A stretch of DNA of 64,000 nucleotides from CADEEX01 sp964577955 (GTDB taxonomy: Bacteria > Acidobacteriota > Vicinamibacteria > Vicinamibacterales > CAVVIG01): assembly GCA_964577955.1 (NCBI GenBank), contig CAZOAZ010000013.1:57597-121596 (forward strand), read 5' to 3'. The notes under the pieces are model-generated. The model ran no database searches and was not told the origin of the DNA. It saw nothing but the letters and a program-made list of their open reading frames with translations. The position numbers were made by a program, and so were the translations under genes. Below, one piece after another: positions 16,931 through 25,046 of the stretch. Every line of letters starts with the position of its first letter. The stretch's first letter is position 1.

Positions 16931-17863
16931 TCACGGCCGTGCCGACGCGCGGACGACATAGACCGGACAGTGGGCGTGCCGCGCCACCGCCTCGGAGACA
17001 CTCCCCACGAGCAACCGCTCCACCCCGCTTCGGCCATGCGACCCCAGTGCGATCATGTCCGCGCCCCACTCGCGGGCCTGGTCAGGGATGACCTGACGCG
17101 CGTCACCCTGTACGACGACGCCCTCGGCGTTGATGCCGGTCGCGCGCAGGTGTCGAGTCACATCGTCGACCAGCAGCTGGCCATCGTGGCGGCGCCGCGA
17201 GTATGCAGCCACGAGCTCAGGCGCGGGCGGGTTGAAGCTCCATTCGTCGACATGGAGCACTCGCGCCGTCATGTGCTCCTGGACGAACCCAAGCGTGATG
17301 GCGTCGCGCACGGTCGCCGTCCACTCCGAACCGTCGACCGCCACGAGGACCTTCAGGGGGCGGCGCTCAGCGACGCCTCCCGGCAGCGCCGAAGACGCGG
17401 CGACTCCTGTGGCGGGGTCGTGGCGGACGATCAACACCGAGCAGGGCGCGTGCCTCAGGACGTTCTCGGCGACGCTGCCCAGCATCAGCCGCGTGAGCCC
17501 GGTGCGACCGTGCGAGCCGAGCACAATCAGATCGGCGCGCCAATCGCGCGCGGCAGTGACGATCGCCGCACGCGCGTCGCCTTCCACCAGCTCCGACGTG
17601 ACACTGAACCCCGCGGTGCCGAGGCGCCCGACCACGCGGTCGACGACCGCTTGCGCCTGGCGGCGGCGCGCACCGCGATAGTTCAGCAAATCGTCGACGG
17701 CCGTGGGTCCCTCCCCGAACGCGAGCGACATCGGCAACCCCTTCGACCATTCCGTCACGTGCAGCACGCACACCTCGACGTAGCCCGACGCACAGTGCCG
17801 GAGCAGAAAGTCAATGGCCAGGTCGGCAAACGGTGATTCGTCTACCGCGAGCAGCAGCTTCAT
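16931..17863 (-). CDS. Universal stress protein, tandem domains
   Basis: This 310-residue protein has two UspA domains: about 1-150 ('MKLLLAVDESPFADLAIDFLL', loop GSHGRTGLTRLMLGSVAENVL) and 165-310 ('LKVLVAVDGSEWTATVRDAIT', loop GSHGRSGVERLLVGSVSEAVA). Both loops keep the G-2x-G-9x-G-S pattern of ATP-binding USPs. ATG 17863 is used because USPs start at this point; an in-frame GTG at 17896 just after the upstream stop is an alternative. It is part of the operon from 18993. Confidence 0.92.
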   Translation of the reverse strand: MKLLLAVDESPFADLAIDFLLRHCASGYVEVCVLHVTEWSKGLPMSLAFGEGPTAVDDLLNYRGARRRQAQAVVDRVVGRLGTAGFSVTSELVEGDARAAIVTAARDWRADLIVLGSHGRTGLTRLMLGSVAENVLRHAPCSVLIVRHDPATGVAASSALPGGVAERRPLKVLVAVDGSEWTATVRDAITLGFVQEHMTARVLHVDEWSFNPPAPELVAAYSRRRHDGQLLVDDVTRHLRATGINAEGVVVQGDARQVIPDQAREWGADMIALGSHGRSGVERLLVGSVSEAVARHAHCPVYVVRASARP

Positions 17864-17898
17864 CCGGCCGGCGCCGGCCTGCGTGTGGAGTGACACGG

Positions 17899-18219
17899 CT
17901 ACATCACCTTCTTGCCCGACGAATCCGCGGGCTTCTGCCGGCGACGTTTCAGAAGTTCGGCGATCCACTCAGACAGCCGCCCCGCATGCGCGGTCTGTAC
18001 CCGAACCGTTGCCGTGACCTCTTTCACGTCGTCGAGAATCGCGTTGACCCGGCTCAGCGCAGGCGACACCTGCTGGTCTTCGAGGCGGCGCACGGTCAGC
18101 AACACGCTGCGACACAAGATCGCGATGGCGCCGAGGGCCGCGATGATGAACAGGCCTTCGACCACGCTGACGGCGGCCATGACGCCAAGCAGACGGTTGG
18201 TCGTCGTCAGATCACCCAC
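17899..18219 (-). CDS. Small membrane-anchored coiled protein
   Basis: The protein has 106 residues from GTG 18219, which overlaps the DksA stop by 8 bp. One N-terminal transmembrane helix (about 16-40, VVEGLFIIAALGAIAILCRSV) is followed by a helical region 'RRLEDQQVSPALSRVNAILDDVKEVTATVRVQT' and a Lys/Arg-rich tail. The layout is DUF948-like but I do not claim the family. It is co-transcribed with DksA-type and USP genes. Confidence 0.65.
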   Translation of the reverse strand: MGDLTTTNRLLGVMAAVSVVEGLFIIAALGAIAILCRSVLLTVRRLEDQQVSPALSRVNAILDDVKEVTATVRVQTAHAGRLSEWIAELLKRRRQKPADSSGKKVM

Positions 18220-18583
18220 GGCGCCGTCCTTTCGGCACCCGCGCGCGACGTGCCGGGGAGCCGTCGTCGCGACTGCACGCGTAGCATTCCGCCGCGGTGG
18301 GTTCGGCGCGCAGTCTCGCCTCGGCGATCGGCCGGTGGCAAGTCTCGCACACACCATAGCGGCCGGTGCGAATCCGATCGAGGGTCTGCTGGATGGCGGC
18401 GAATTCGGCTCGCGTATGGTCATCCAACCGCTCGAGCACCGGCTCGTTCTCGCGCTCGGTCGCCTGCTCAACCGCGTCATCGTCGTGACCGGCCCGCAGA
18501 TCCCGGGTGATCGCGCCAACGCGGCGGGCGAGCTCGGATCGACGCGCCTCCAATTCAGCTTCGAGAGCTTCAAGATGATTCAT
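18212..18583 (-). CDS. DksA/TraR-family zinc-finger protein
   Basis: The 123 residues form an N-terminal coiled coil (about 1-75) followed by a C-terminal four-cysteine zinc finger, CETCHRP (about 82) and CYAC (about 103). Family members bind in the RNA polymerase secondary channel and modulate transcription, often with ppGpp. The coiled-coil tip lacks the DxxDxA of E. coli DksA as far as I can see, so the regulatory effect is uncertain. Its start overlaps the upstream cytochrome-like gene as ATGA. Confidence 0.88.
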   Translation of the reverse strand: MNHLEALEAELEARRSELARRVGAITRDLRAGHDDDAVEQATERENEPVLERLDDHTRAEFAAIQQTLDRIRTGRYGVCETCHRPIAEARLRAEPTAAECYACSRDDGSPARRARVPKGRRRG

Positions 18584-18993
18584 GGCCGCACTCCGCGAAA
18601 CGAGATCGGGTTCACTCGGTGCAGATAGCCGTGACACTGCGAGCAACTGGTGACGAGAGCGGCATACGCGGCCGTCGCCTCATCGCGGCTCTGCATGGTT
18701 GCCGCCTTACGGAGACGCTGGACCGCGTTGAGAAAGGCGGTCGCGCGGTCCGAATAGCCGGATTCCGGCCGCACCTGCCAAGAGGAGATCTCCGTGAAGG
18801 AAATCCGGGCAAGACGATCGGAATAGCGCTCGATCTGGAGAAAATCGCCAGTGACGATCGGTTTCAGCAACCGCTCGGCGTTTTCGACCTTCTCGTGCAT
18901 CACGGTCTTCATCGACGGCGACTGTCCTTGAACTCCCGCCGGCGTCCCGACAGCCACCAGCACCGTCGCCATCATCCATACGCGCAACTGCAT
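18580..18993 (-). CDS. Secreted single-haem cytochrome c-like protein
   Basis: The 137-residue protein has an N-terminal signal sequence (cleavage probably after VQGQ, about residue 24), a helical body and one haem-attachment motif CSQCH near residue 118. A C-terminal haem motif in a helical protein is the layout of cytochrome c'/c-556-type proteins. It is the first gene of the 18993-14736 operon, with a tight fit to the sigma-54 promoter (14-nt leader carrying GGAGGA). Confidence 0.82.
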   Translation of the reverse strand: MQLRVWMMATVLVAVGTPAGVQGQSPSMKTVMHEKVENAERLLKPIVTGDFLQIERYSDRLARISFTEISSWQVRPESGYSDRATAFLNAVQRLRKAATMQSRDEATAAYAALVTSCSQCHGYLHRVNPISFRGVRP

Positions 18994-19017
18994 GTTCGTC
19001 CTCCGAGCCGGCCTCAG

Positions 19018-19033
19018 GGCAACTGTCGTGCCG
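19018..19033 (-). promoter_or_regulatory. Predicted sigma-54 promoter for cytochrome-DksA-USP-ADH operon
   Basis: The minus strand reads CGGCACGACAGTTGCC, matching the consensus at GG, CACG and TTGC with N10 spacing. The predicted start is near 19007, and GGAGGA lies immediately before ATG 18993. Confidence 0.72.
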
Positions 19034-19131
19034 TCCCGGGGCGGCGCCGGCGGCCCACCCTCGCCCGCCGCAATCAGAGCGTTTCGGTTTCCAGCGGGCC
19101 ATTGAGCTTGAATTGGGGACCCGCGCCGCGC

Positions 19132-19162
19132 GGGAAATGCCGCACCGCAGCCGGAGATTTCC
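19132..19162. promoter_or_regulatory. Tandem-dyad enhancer-like element
   Basis: GGGAAATGCC (19132-19141) and GGAGATTTCC (19153-19162) start 21 bp apart. The centre is about 127 bp upstream of the -12 box at 19019. The same 10-mer GGGAAATGCC occurs in the element at 23370. Confidence 0.55.
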
Positions 19163-19166
19163 GCAA

Positions 19167-19766
19167 TCACGGTCCGTCGGGCGGCTCGCGCTCGAGGCTC
19201 CTTCGCAGCGGCAGCCAGCGCTGGCGATAGCCCTCGGCATCGCCGTAGTCGACGAACCGGCGATAGTGCGAATGCGGGGCGCGTACGCGCCTGGCATGGC
19301 GGATCGGGCACCAGTACTGCTCGGTGCGCGCCGCTACTTCCCGGACGTAGGCGAACACGCCATTCGCATAGCTGCAATAGAGACAGTTCAGCTTCTCGAG
19401 GGCGTTCAAATACGCCAGGTGATGCCGGTCGATGACGATGTAGTCGGCACGGCGTACGCGAGCGATCCCATAAACGCGAAAACAGACTGCCTGATAGAGC
19501 AGAATCCAGGCGTCGAGCGCGGCAATCGGCACGAGCAGAGAATAGATCAGCGGCGCCGTCAGCAGGTTGCGGACGTCACTCTCGCGGAGGAATCGCGGAA
19601 TGCTCTGCTTCAGCCGTCGGTGCGCCTCACCCACCCGTTCCTCGAAGCGGACGCGCCCATCCTCGATCCGATAGCGCCAACGCCTTCTGGCCTGAATGAA
19701 CTCGCTCTCGAGCTGCCGCTCGAGCTGCGTAATGTGCTCGAGCAGTTCATCAATCGCGACAGACAT
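19167..19766 (-). CDS. Hypothetical membrane protein with CxxC motif
   Basis: The 199-residue protein begins with a charged helical N-terminus (about 1-70). One or two hydrophobic helices (about 74-105, LLTAPLIYSLLVPIAALDAWILLYQAVCF) follow, then a basic cytoplasmic region with 'LEKLNCLYCSYANGVFAYVREVAARTEQYWCPIRHA'. The CLYC pair plus a further Cys suggests metal or redox chemistry. I do not recognise a named domain. ATG 19766 follows GGGAGG. It is monocistronic and divergent from the hydrolase at 19980. Confidence 0.75.
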   Translation of the reverse strand: MSVAIDELLEHITQLERQLESEFIQARRRWRYRIEDGRVRFEERVGEAHRRLKQSIPRFLRESDVRNLLTAPLIYSLLVPIAALDAWILLYQAVCFRVYGIARVRRADYIVIDRHHLAYLNALEKLNCLYCSYANGVFAYVREVAARTEQYWCPIRHARRVRAPHSHYRRFVDYGDAEGYRQRWLPLRRSLEREPPDGP

Positions 19767-19808
19767 CGTGCCTCCCATGACCGCCAACCCGCGGATTCCA
19801 GCCACCCC

Positions 19809-19824
19809 ATCAAATTGGGGGCCA
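19809..19824 (-). promoter_or_regulatory. Weak sigma-54-like site for the CxxC membrane protein
   Basis: The minus strand reads TGGCCCCCAATTTGAT. It keeps TGGC and TTTG at the right spacing, but the invariant -12 C is A. The position (33-nt leader, 83 bp from the dyad element) fits the pattern of the other sites. Confidence 0.35.
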
Positions 19825-19878
19825 CCCGCGCGACGCCTTTCGCCGGGCAGACTCCCGTCCGAACCCCTGCCGGGCCGG

Positions 19879-19908
19879 GGGATTTTCCGTCCGGTCCAGG
19901 GAAAGTCC
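19879..19908. promoter_or_regulatory. Tandem-dyad enhancer-like element
   Basis: GGGATTTTCC (19879-19888) and GGGAAAGTCC (19899-19908) start 20 bp apart. The element lies between two divergent promoters, 71 and 83 bp from their -12 boxes. Confidence 0.5.
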
Positions 19909-19950
19909 GCGCGGCCATCATCCGGGTCGCTGCCTGTGCGACCCGGCGAT

Positions 19951-19966
19951 CGGCATGGCGGTTGCC
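19951..19966 (+). promoter_or_regulatory. Predicted sigma-54 promoter for hydrolase-protease operon
   Basis: CGGCATGGCGGTTGCC has GG-N10-GC, CA after GG and TTGC. The predicted start (about 19977) is only 3 nt before the chosen GTG 19980. Confidence 0.6.
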
Positions 19967-19979
19967 CTGGTTTCCGGCT

Positions 19980-21188
19980 GTGACTGACTCCCAGCGTGCG
20001 GTTGACATCCCGAGAGGGCGCTGGCGCGCTCTGTCGCCCGCGCGGCCGCTCTTCTGGCTGATCGTGCTGGTGGCCTGCGCACTCCCGCCGATTGTGCGGA
20101 CGACGGTGCGCACGGGCCATGGCTTGGCGTTGCTCATTCGCGCGGCAGATCGAAACGGTCTCGTCCGCCGCCTGGCCGACCTCGATACCACGGCCATTAC
20201 CGAATCACGACTCAGCATTCCGTCGGCCGGCGGCGCGCTCGTGGCGCGCGTCTATGCCCCCGTGGATGCCCCCCGCTACGCGGTGCTCCTGATACCGGGG
20301 CTGCACCCCGGTGGGATCGACGAATCGCGCTTTGTGCGGCTGTCGCGGACGTTCGCCGAAGCTCGCGTCACCGTCGTGACCCCGGAGCTGCCCGCGCTTG
20401 GGGCATTCGAGATCACGCCACGGCTGACGGATCAAATCGAGGCGGCGGCGACGTGGCTGGCGCTCCGCTCAGGGCTTGCGCGCGATGGCCGGATCGGGCT
20501 GATGGGCGTCAGCTTCAGCGGCGGACTCGCGGTCGTGGCGGCCGGCCGTCCCGGTCTGCGCCACCATCTGCGGTACGTGTTCGCTCTTGGCGGCCACGAC
20601 GATCTCGGCCGCGTCCTGAAGTACGTCTGCACGGGGCCCGAGGATCCGCTGGGCAGCTGCCTTCAGCCGCATGATTACGGTCTGGCGGTCGTCCTCCTGA
20701 ACGTTGCAGAACAGGCCGTCCCGCCGGCGCAGGTGGCCCCTCTCCGCGCCGCCCTTCGCCATTTCCTCAACGCGTCGTATCTCGATCGGATTGACGCTGC
20801 CGCCGCCGAACGTGAATACGCGTCGGCCCGGGCGTTCGAGTCCATACTCGCCGAGCCGGCGGCGACGCTGCTGCGTCTGGTCAACCGGCGCGACGTGACG
20901 CAGCTCGGACGCCGCCTCGCGCCGCTGATGGCCACGCTCGCGCATGATCCGGCGCTGTCACCCTCGCGCGCCGCGACACCGGTCGCCCCGGTGTTTCTGC
21001 TGCACGGTCGGACTGACAGTGTCATTCCGGCGGATGAGTCCCGCCACCTGGCCGCGAGACTGCGAGAGCAGGCCGAGGTGCACCTGCTGATCACCGACGT
21101 GTTGACTCACGTGGATACCGCCGGCTCAATTGGCGTCGTCGAAGCTGCGACGCTGGCCCGCTTCTGGGGCGAGATGCTGGCGCGCTGA
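19980..21188 (+). CDS. Membrane-anchored alpha/beta-hydrolase
   Basis: The protein has 402 residues from GTG 19980, the first start after the predicted promoter; no ribosome-binding site is visible, so it may be leaderless. One N-terminal hydrophobic segment (about 20-37, PLFWLIVLVACALPPIV) is followed by an alpha/beta-hydrolase domain: 'AVLLIPGLHPGGIDESRF' oxyanion strand, nucleophile elbow GVSFSG (about 179-184), and late 'VFLLHGRTDSVIPADES' and 'THVD' motifs carrying the acid and histidine. The substrate is unknown. The DegP-like gene follows 47 bp downstream. Confidence 0.82.
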   Translation: MTDSQRAVDIPRGRWRALSPARPLFWLIVLVACALPPIVRTTVRTGHGLALLIRAADRNGLVRRLADLDTTAITESRLSIPSAGGALVARVYAPVDAPRYAVLLIPGLHPGGIDESRFVRLSRTFAEARVTVVTPELPALGAFEITPRLTDQIEAAATWLALRSGLARDGRIGLMGVSFSGGLAVVAAGRPGLRHHLRYVFALGGHDDLGRVLKYVCTGPEDPLGSCLQPHDYGLAVVLLNVAEQAVPPAQVAPLRAALRHFLNASYLDRIDAAAAEREYASARAFESILAEPAATLLRLVNRRDVTQLGRRLAPLMATLAHDPALSPSRAATPVAPVFLLHGRTDSVIPADESRHLAARLREQAEVHLLITDVLTHVDTAGSIGVVEAATLARFWGEMLAR

Positions 21189-21235
21189 TCGAGCCAACGG
21201 CCCGACGGCACGATCTCTGCTCTTGCAAACCCGCC

Positions 21236-22657
21236 ATGAAGCTCCCCCGGCTGACCCGACGGCTCATTCTCGTCGGTTCGATGTCGTTCCTGGCGTGGAG
21301 CGCCTCGGCCCAAGACCTCCCGACGCCGACGGCCGACGCGCCCGGCGCCGGGTTCCGGGACATCGTCCGTCGCCAGAACCCGACGGTGGTATCGATCACC
21401 GCGCGGACGCACGTGCAGACCTGGCGGCCCGTCGAAGAGCAGGTCTTTCGGCTCTTTGGGGTGCAGCCCCCGGCGGCAAGCGAGCGGATCGAAGAGGTCG
21501 CCGCCGCGGGCGTCATCATCAGCGCGACCGGCGAGATTCTCACCAACCACCACGTGGTCGAGAACGCAGACTCGATTGACGTGGTGCTGTTCGGCGACGA
21601 ACGGACCCACTATCAAGCGACCGTGGTCGGCGGCGACGCGGTGCTGGACATCGCCCTGATTCGGCTCGAACGTCCGCCGCCACACCTGCCAATCGCCGTC
21701 CTGGGCGATTCGACGGCTCTTCTTCCCGGCGACTGGGTCCTGGCGATCGGCAACCCCTATCAACTGGGGCACTCCGTCACCGCGGGTGTCGTCAGCGCCG
21801 CGCCGCGCGGCGTGGCGATCGGCGATGACGCCTGGCGCGATCTGATTCAAACCGACGCGTCCATCACCTTTGGCAGTTCAGGCGGACCCTTGATCGACAC
21901 CCATGGCGCGGTGGTCGGCATCACCGTTGCGATGTTCGACAACGGGATCGAGGCCAAACCGAACATCGGATTCGCGGTGCCGGTGGACAGTATCAAAGCG
22001 ATCCTCCACCAACTGCGGGCGGGCCATGTGACGCGCGGCCGCATCGACGGCCTGTTCCTGCACCCCGATCCGATCCGGAGCGATGAGGCCGTGGAACTCG
22101 GACTCTCACGGCCGGGCGGCGCGATCATCAAGTCGGTCGCACGCGGCTCGGCGGCCGAACGCGCCGGCCTCCGTGCCGGCGATGTCATCGTCACGGTCCA
22201 AGGACAGCTGGTCGCACAGCCGCGCGACGTCCTCATCCGCACATCGTCGGCGCATCCGGGTACCCTCATCCCGCTCGACATCGTACGCGGCGGTTCCACG
22301 CTCCGCACGAAAGCGCGGATCGAGGCGGTGCCCCTCGAGCCGGTGGCCCCCAAACCCGCTGCGGAATCAGCGCCAACTGACGGCTTCACGTTCGACGACC
22401 TGACACCGGCGCTGGCCGCCGCGATCGAGTTTCCAGGCGACGCCCAGGGCGCGCGGGTCCTGGAGGTCGTGCCCGACAGTGCGGCCGACGCGGCGGGGCT
22501 GGCCGCGGGTGACATCGTGCTGCGCGTGAACCGCGCGCGCATCCGCGGCGCGGCCGACCTCAGTGAAGCGCTGTCACGGATCGATCGCCGTCGGCCGGTC
22601 CTTCTGCTCGTCTGGCGCGAAGACACGGAAGTGTTTCTCTCAATACGAAGGGATTGA
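21236..22657 (+). CDS. DegP/HtrA-type periplasmic serine protease
   Basis: The 473-residue protein has a signal sequence ending 'SASAQ' (about 26). The trypsin domain carries His in LTNHHVVENAD (about 103), Asp in DAVLDIALI (about 138) and Ser in FGSSGGPL (about 216; the usual N of GNSGG is S). Two PDZ domains follow, about 285-360 ('SVARGSAAERAGLRAGDVIVTVQG') and 385-470 ('VVPDSAADAAGLAAGDIVLRVN'). It is predicted to degrade or refold misfolded envelope proteins. It lies between the hydrolase and a DUF6064 gene that starts 4 bp later. Confidence 0.93.
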   Translation: MKLPRLTRRLILVGSMSFLAWSASAQDLPTPTADAPGAGFRDIVRRQNPTVVSITARTHVQTWRPVEEQVFRLFGVQPPAASERIEEVAAAGVIISATGEILTNHHVVENADSIDVVLFGDERTHYQATVVGGDAVLDIALIRLERPPPHLPIAVLGDSTALLPGDWVLAIGNPYQLGHSVTAGVVSAAPRGVAIGDDAWRDLIQTDASITFGSSGGPLIDTHGAVVGITVAMFDNGIEAKPNIGFAVPVDSIKAILHQLRAGHVTRGRIDGLFLHPDPIRSDEAVELGLSRPGGAIIKSVARGSAAERAGLRAGDVIVTVQGQLVAQPRDVLIRTSSAHPGTLIPLDIVRGGSTLRTKARIEAVPLEPVAPKPAAESAPTDGFTFDDLTPALAAAIEFPGDAQGARVLEVVPDSAADAAGLAAGDIVLRVNRARIRGAADLSEALSRIDRRRPVLLLVWREDTEVFLSIRRD

Positions 22658-22660
22658 CTG

Positions 22661-23308
22661 ATGAGACCGCCATTTTCGCACGACGCTTTTCTCGATCTGT
22701 TCGGCGCCTACAATGCCGCGCTCTGGCCGGCCGTGACGGCACTGTGGCTCGCGACCGCGTGGCTGGGTCTTCTCACCGTGCGCGCCGCGGCGCCGGCGCC
22801 GCGCGCGATGTTCGGGCTTCTGGCAATCCACTGGGCGTGGTCAGGCGTCGCCTATCACTGGCTTTTCTTCCGGCGAATCAATCCCGCGGCGACGCTCTTC
22901 GCTGGTGCCTTCATCGTGGAGGCAATACTCTTCGCGTGGTTGGCGACGGCGCGCGGTCAGTGGGTCGCGCGGCGAGGGTTCCCGCGCGCGGTTGGCACAG
23001 GCTTTCTGATCTACGGACTGCTCTACCCGGTTCTCGGGATCGCCTCCGGCATGGAGTATCCACGGGTGCCGCTCTTCGCAGTCCCGTGTCCCACCGCGTT
23101 GGTCACGGCCGGTCTGCTGCTGATGTACGCGCACATACCGTGGGGGGTGAAGGTCATCCCGATACTCTGGGCCGTTGTCGCGAGTTCCGCGGCCATCTTT
23201 CTCGGTGTCTGGGCCGACCTTGCCCTCGTGGTGGCAGCCGTGGCGCTGATGGCAGACATGATCCGCTGGCCCGAGTTGACCCACCCTCGCCGACTCTACG
23301 TGCGCTGA
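22661..23308 (+). CDS. DUF6064-type integral membrane protein
   Basis: The 215-residue protein has six or seven hydrophobic helices. It opens with 'FSHDAFLDLFGAYNAALWP' and contains 'YHWLFFRRINPAATLFAGAFIVEA' near 67-92, the signature of DUF6064. The function is unknown. ATG 22661 lies 4 bp after the protease stop, so it is co-transcribed. Confidence 0.78.
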   Translation: MRPPFSHDAFLDLFGAYNAALWPAVTALWLATAWLGLLTVRAAAPAPRAMFGLLAIHWAWSGVAYHWLFFRRINPAATLFAGAFIVEAILFAWLATARGQWVARRGFPRAVGTGFLIYGLLYPVLGIASGMEYPRVPLFAVPCPTALVTAGLLLMYAHIPWGVKVIPILWAVVASSAAIFLGVWADLALVVAAVALMADMIRWPELTHPRRLYVR

Positions 23309-23369
23309 CGTCGGAGCGGAACCCGGCAACGACGACGCGGTGTCTCAGGACCCGTCGTCATGCCACCGC

Positions 23370-23400
23370 GGGAAATGCCGCATCGCCGCCGGAGTTTTCC
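23370..23400. promoter_or_regulatory. Tandem-dyad enhancer-like element
   Basis: GGGAAATGCC (23370-23379) and GGAGTTTTCC (23391-23400) start 21 bp apart. The centre lies about 93 bp upstream of the -12 box at 23477. About 31 of 35 bases flanking the dyads match the element at 19130-19164. Confidence 0.6.
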
Positions 23401-23463
23401 GCAATCCGTTCCTCCCGACGCCGTTTCCGGCGCGAAAACAGGCGGTTCCTGGCCAGGCCGGTT

Positions 23464-23479
23464 GGGCATTGCTCTTGCC
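23464..23479 (+). promoter_or_regulatory. Predicted sigma-54 promoter for BON-ABC-GroEL operon
   Basis: GGGCATTGCTCTTGCC has GG-N10-GC, CA after GG and TTGC. The predicted start is near 23490 and ATG 23531 follows AAGGAGAAA. Confidence 0.62.
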
Positions 23480-23530
23480 CTCCAGCGAGACGAGGTTCGT
23501 GACACGACTTCGTCAATCAAGGAGAAACCG

Positions 23531-24235
23531 ATGAGCACCCTCAACATGACGACCGCCGACATGCAGCTCCGCGACAACGTGCTCTGGCAACTCGAGTGGG
23601 ATCAGGCGGTGGACGCGGCCGGCATCGGTGTCGCCGCGGCCGATGCGACGGTCACCCTGACCGGCTACATCAACAGCTACGCCGGCAAACTGGCCGCGGA
23701 GCGTGCCGCCAAGCAGATCCGCGGCGTACGCGCGGTCGCCAACGAGATCCAGGTCCGCCCGATGCTGGAGCGCACGGACTCCGACATTGCCGACGACGTG
23801 GTCTATGCGCTGCGGTTGAACCACTATGTCCCGGCGGCCGTGCAGGCCAGCGTCCGACATGGGCACGTCGTCCTGACCGGAAAGGTCGACTTCCGCTTCC
23901 AGAAAGACGCGGCCCAAGACGCTGTCCGCCATATCCGCGGCCTGCGCCACGTCGACAACCACATCGAGATCTCGGCCAAAGGCGCGGCGCGCGACGTCCG
24001 CAAGCACATCGTCAAAGCCCTGCACCAGAACGCGGCCGTCGAAGCCGAACACATCGAGGTCAACATTGCCGGCTCGGTCGCGACGCTGACCGGCACGGTG
24101 GGCAGCCTGGTCCAGCGCGAAACCGCGGAACAGGCGGCGGCGCAGACGCCCGGCATCACGGACGTCGAGAACCGTATCGTCGTCGTCAACCGATTGCTGC
24201 CCTTGAGCGACCCTGCCGCCGACCGCGAGTGCTGA
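23531..24235 (+). CDS. BON-domain protein, three repeats
   Basis: This 234-residue protein has three BON domains of about 70 residues each: 10-78 'NVLWQLEWDQAVDAAGIGVAAADATVTLTG', 84-150 'DDVVYALRLNHYVPAAVQASVRHGHVVLTG' and 155-222 'KHIVKALHQNAAVEAEHIEVNIAGSVATLTG'. There is no signal peptide, so it is probably cytoplasmic. BON repeats are linked to phospholipid or osmotic-stress functions. It is the intact paralogue of the truncated protein at 12430. An ABC ATPase gene starts 19 bp downstream. Confidence 0.9.
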   Translation: MSTLNMTTADMQLRDNVLWQLEWDQAVDAAGIGVAAADATVTLTGYINSYAGKLAAERAAKQIRGVRAVANEIQVRPMLERTDSDIADDVVYALRLNHYVPAAVQASVRHGHVVLTGKVDFRFQKDAAQDAVRHIRGLRHVDNHIEISAKGAARDVRKHIVKALHQNAAVEAEHIEVNIAGSVATLTGTVGSLVQRETAEQAAAQTPGITDVENRIVVVNRLLPLSDPAADREC

Positions 24236-24254
24236 CCGCGAGTCCGGGAACGAT

Positions 24255-25025
24255 ATGACCGCCCCGCTCATCTCGCTCCGGGACGTCACCAAGATCTACA
24301 GTCTTGGCGCGGAACCCGTCCACGCGCTGCGCGGCGTCAGCGTCGACGTGCGGCGCGGGGAATTCATCGCGGTGACGGGCCCGTCGGGATCCGGCAAGTC
24401 GACCTTCATGCACATCGTCGGCTGCCTCGACCACCCGACGAGCGGCGAGTACTGGCTGAACGGCCGCAATGTCGCCGCTCTCTCGAAGGATGAACTCGCC
24501 GAGATTCGCAACCGCGACATCGGCTTCGTGTTCCAAGGGTTCAACCTGCTCTCGCGGACGACCGCGCTCGACAATGTCGAACTGCCGCTGCTCTACTCGC
24601 CGGGAGTGTCGACGCGGGAACGGCACGATCGCGCCCGAGCGGCGCTCGAGGCAGTTGGGCTCGGTGATCGGCTCTCGCACACCTCCAGCCAGATGTCCGG
24701 AGGTCAGCAGCAGCGCGTGGCGATTGCCCGAGCCCTGGTCAACCATCCGGCGCTGCTGCTGGCCGACGAACCCACCGGCAATCTGGATTCGAAGACCAGC
24801 GTCGAGATCATCGACATCTTCCAGCGGCTCAACGTCGAGCGGAACCTGACGATCCTGCTGGTGACACACGAACCCGACATCGCGCACTACGCGGCGCGCC
24901 AGATTCGGTTTGTCGACGGCCGCATTCAGCGCGACGAGCCGGTTGCGCACCCCCACAATGCGGCAGCCGACCTCGCCGCGATTGCGGACCCTGAACGCCG
25001 CGCCGAACATGGACTCGTTGCCTAA
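24255..25025 (+). CDS. MacB/LolD-type ABC transporter ATPase without permease
   Basis: The 256-residue ATPase has Walker A GPSGSGKST (about 42-50), the Q-loop 'GFVFQGFNLL', signature MSGGQQQRVAIARAL (about 145-159), Walker B LLLADEPTGNLDSK and the switch 'LLVTHEPDI'. The sequence falls in the MacB/LolD/SalX group, whose partners are FtsX/MacB-type permeases. None is encoded here; the next gene is groEL. The C-terminus is extended by about 25 residues rich in Ala and His. It may serve a permease elsewhere or be a regulatory orphan. Confidence 0.9.
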   Translation: MTAPLISLRDVTKIYSLGAEPVHALRGVSVDVRRGEFIAVTGPSGSGKSTFMHIVGCLDHPTSGEYWLNGRNVAALSKDELAEIRNRDIGFVFQGFNLLSRTTALDNVELPLLYSPGVSTRERHDRARAALEAVGLGDRLSHTSSQMSGGQQQRVAIARALVNHPALLLADEPTGNLDSKTSVEIIDIFQRLNVERNLTILLVTHEPDIAHYAARQIRFVDGRIQRDEPVAHPHNAAADLAAIADPERRAEHGLVA

Positions 25026-25046
25026 CCGATACGCGGAGACATTCAC

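Noticed and set aside
25026..25046. CIRCE operator before groEL
   Set aside because: No TTAGCACTC-N9-GAGTGCTAA is present before groEL or hsp20.
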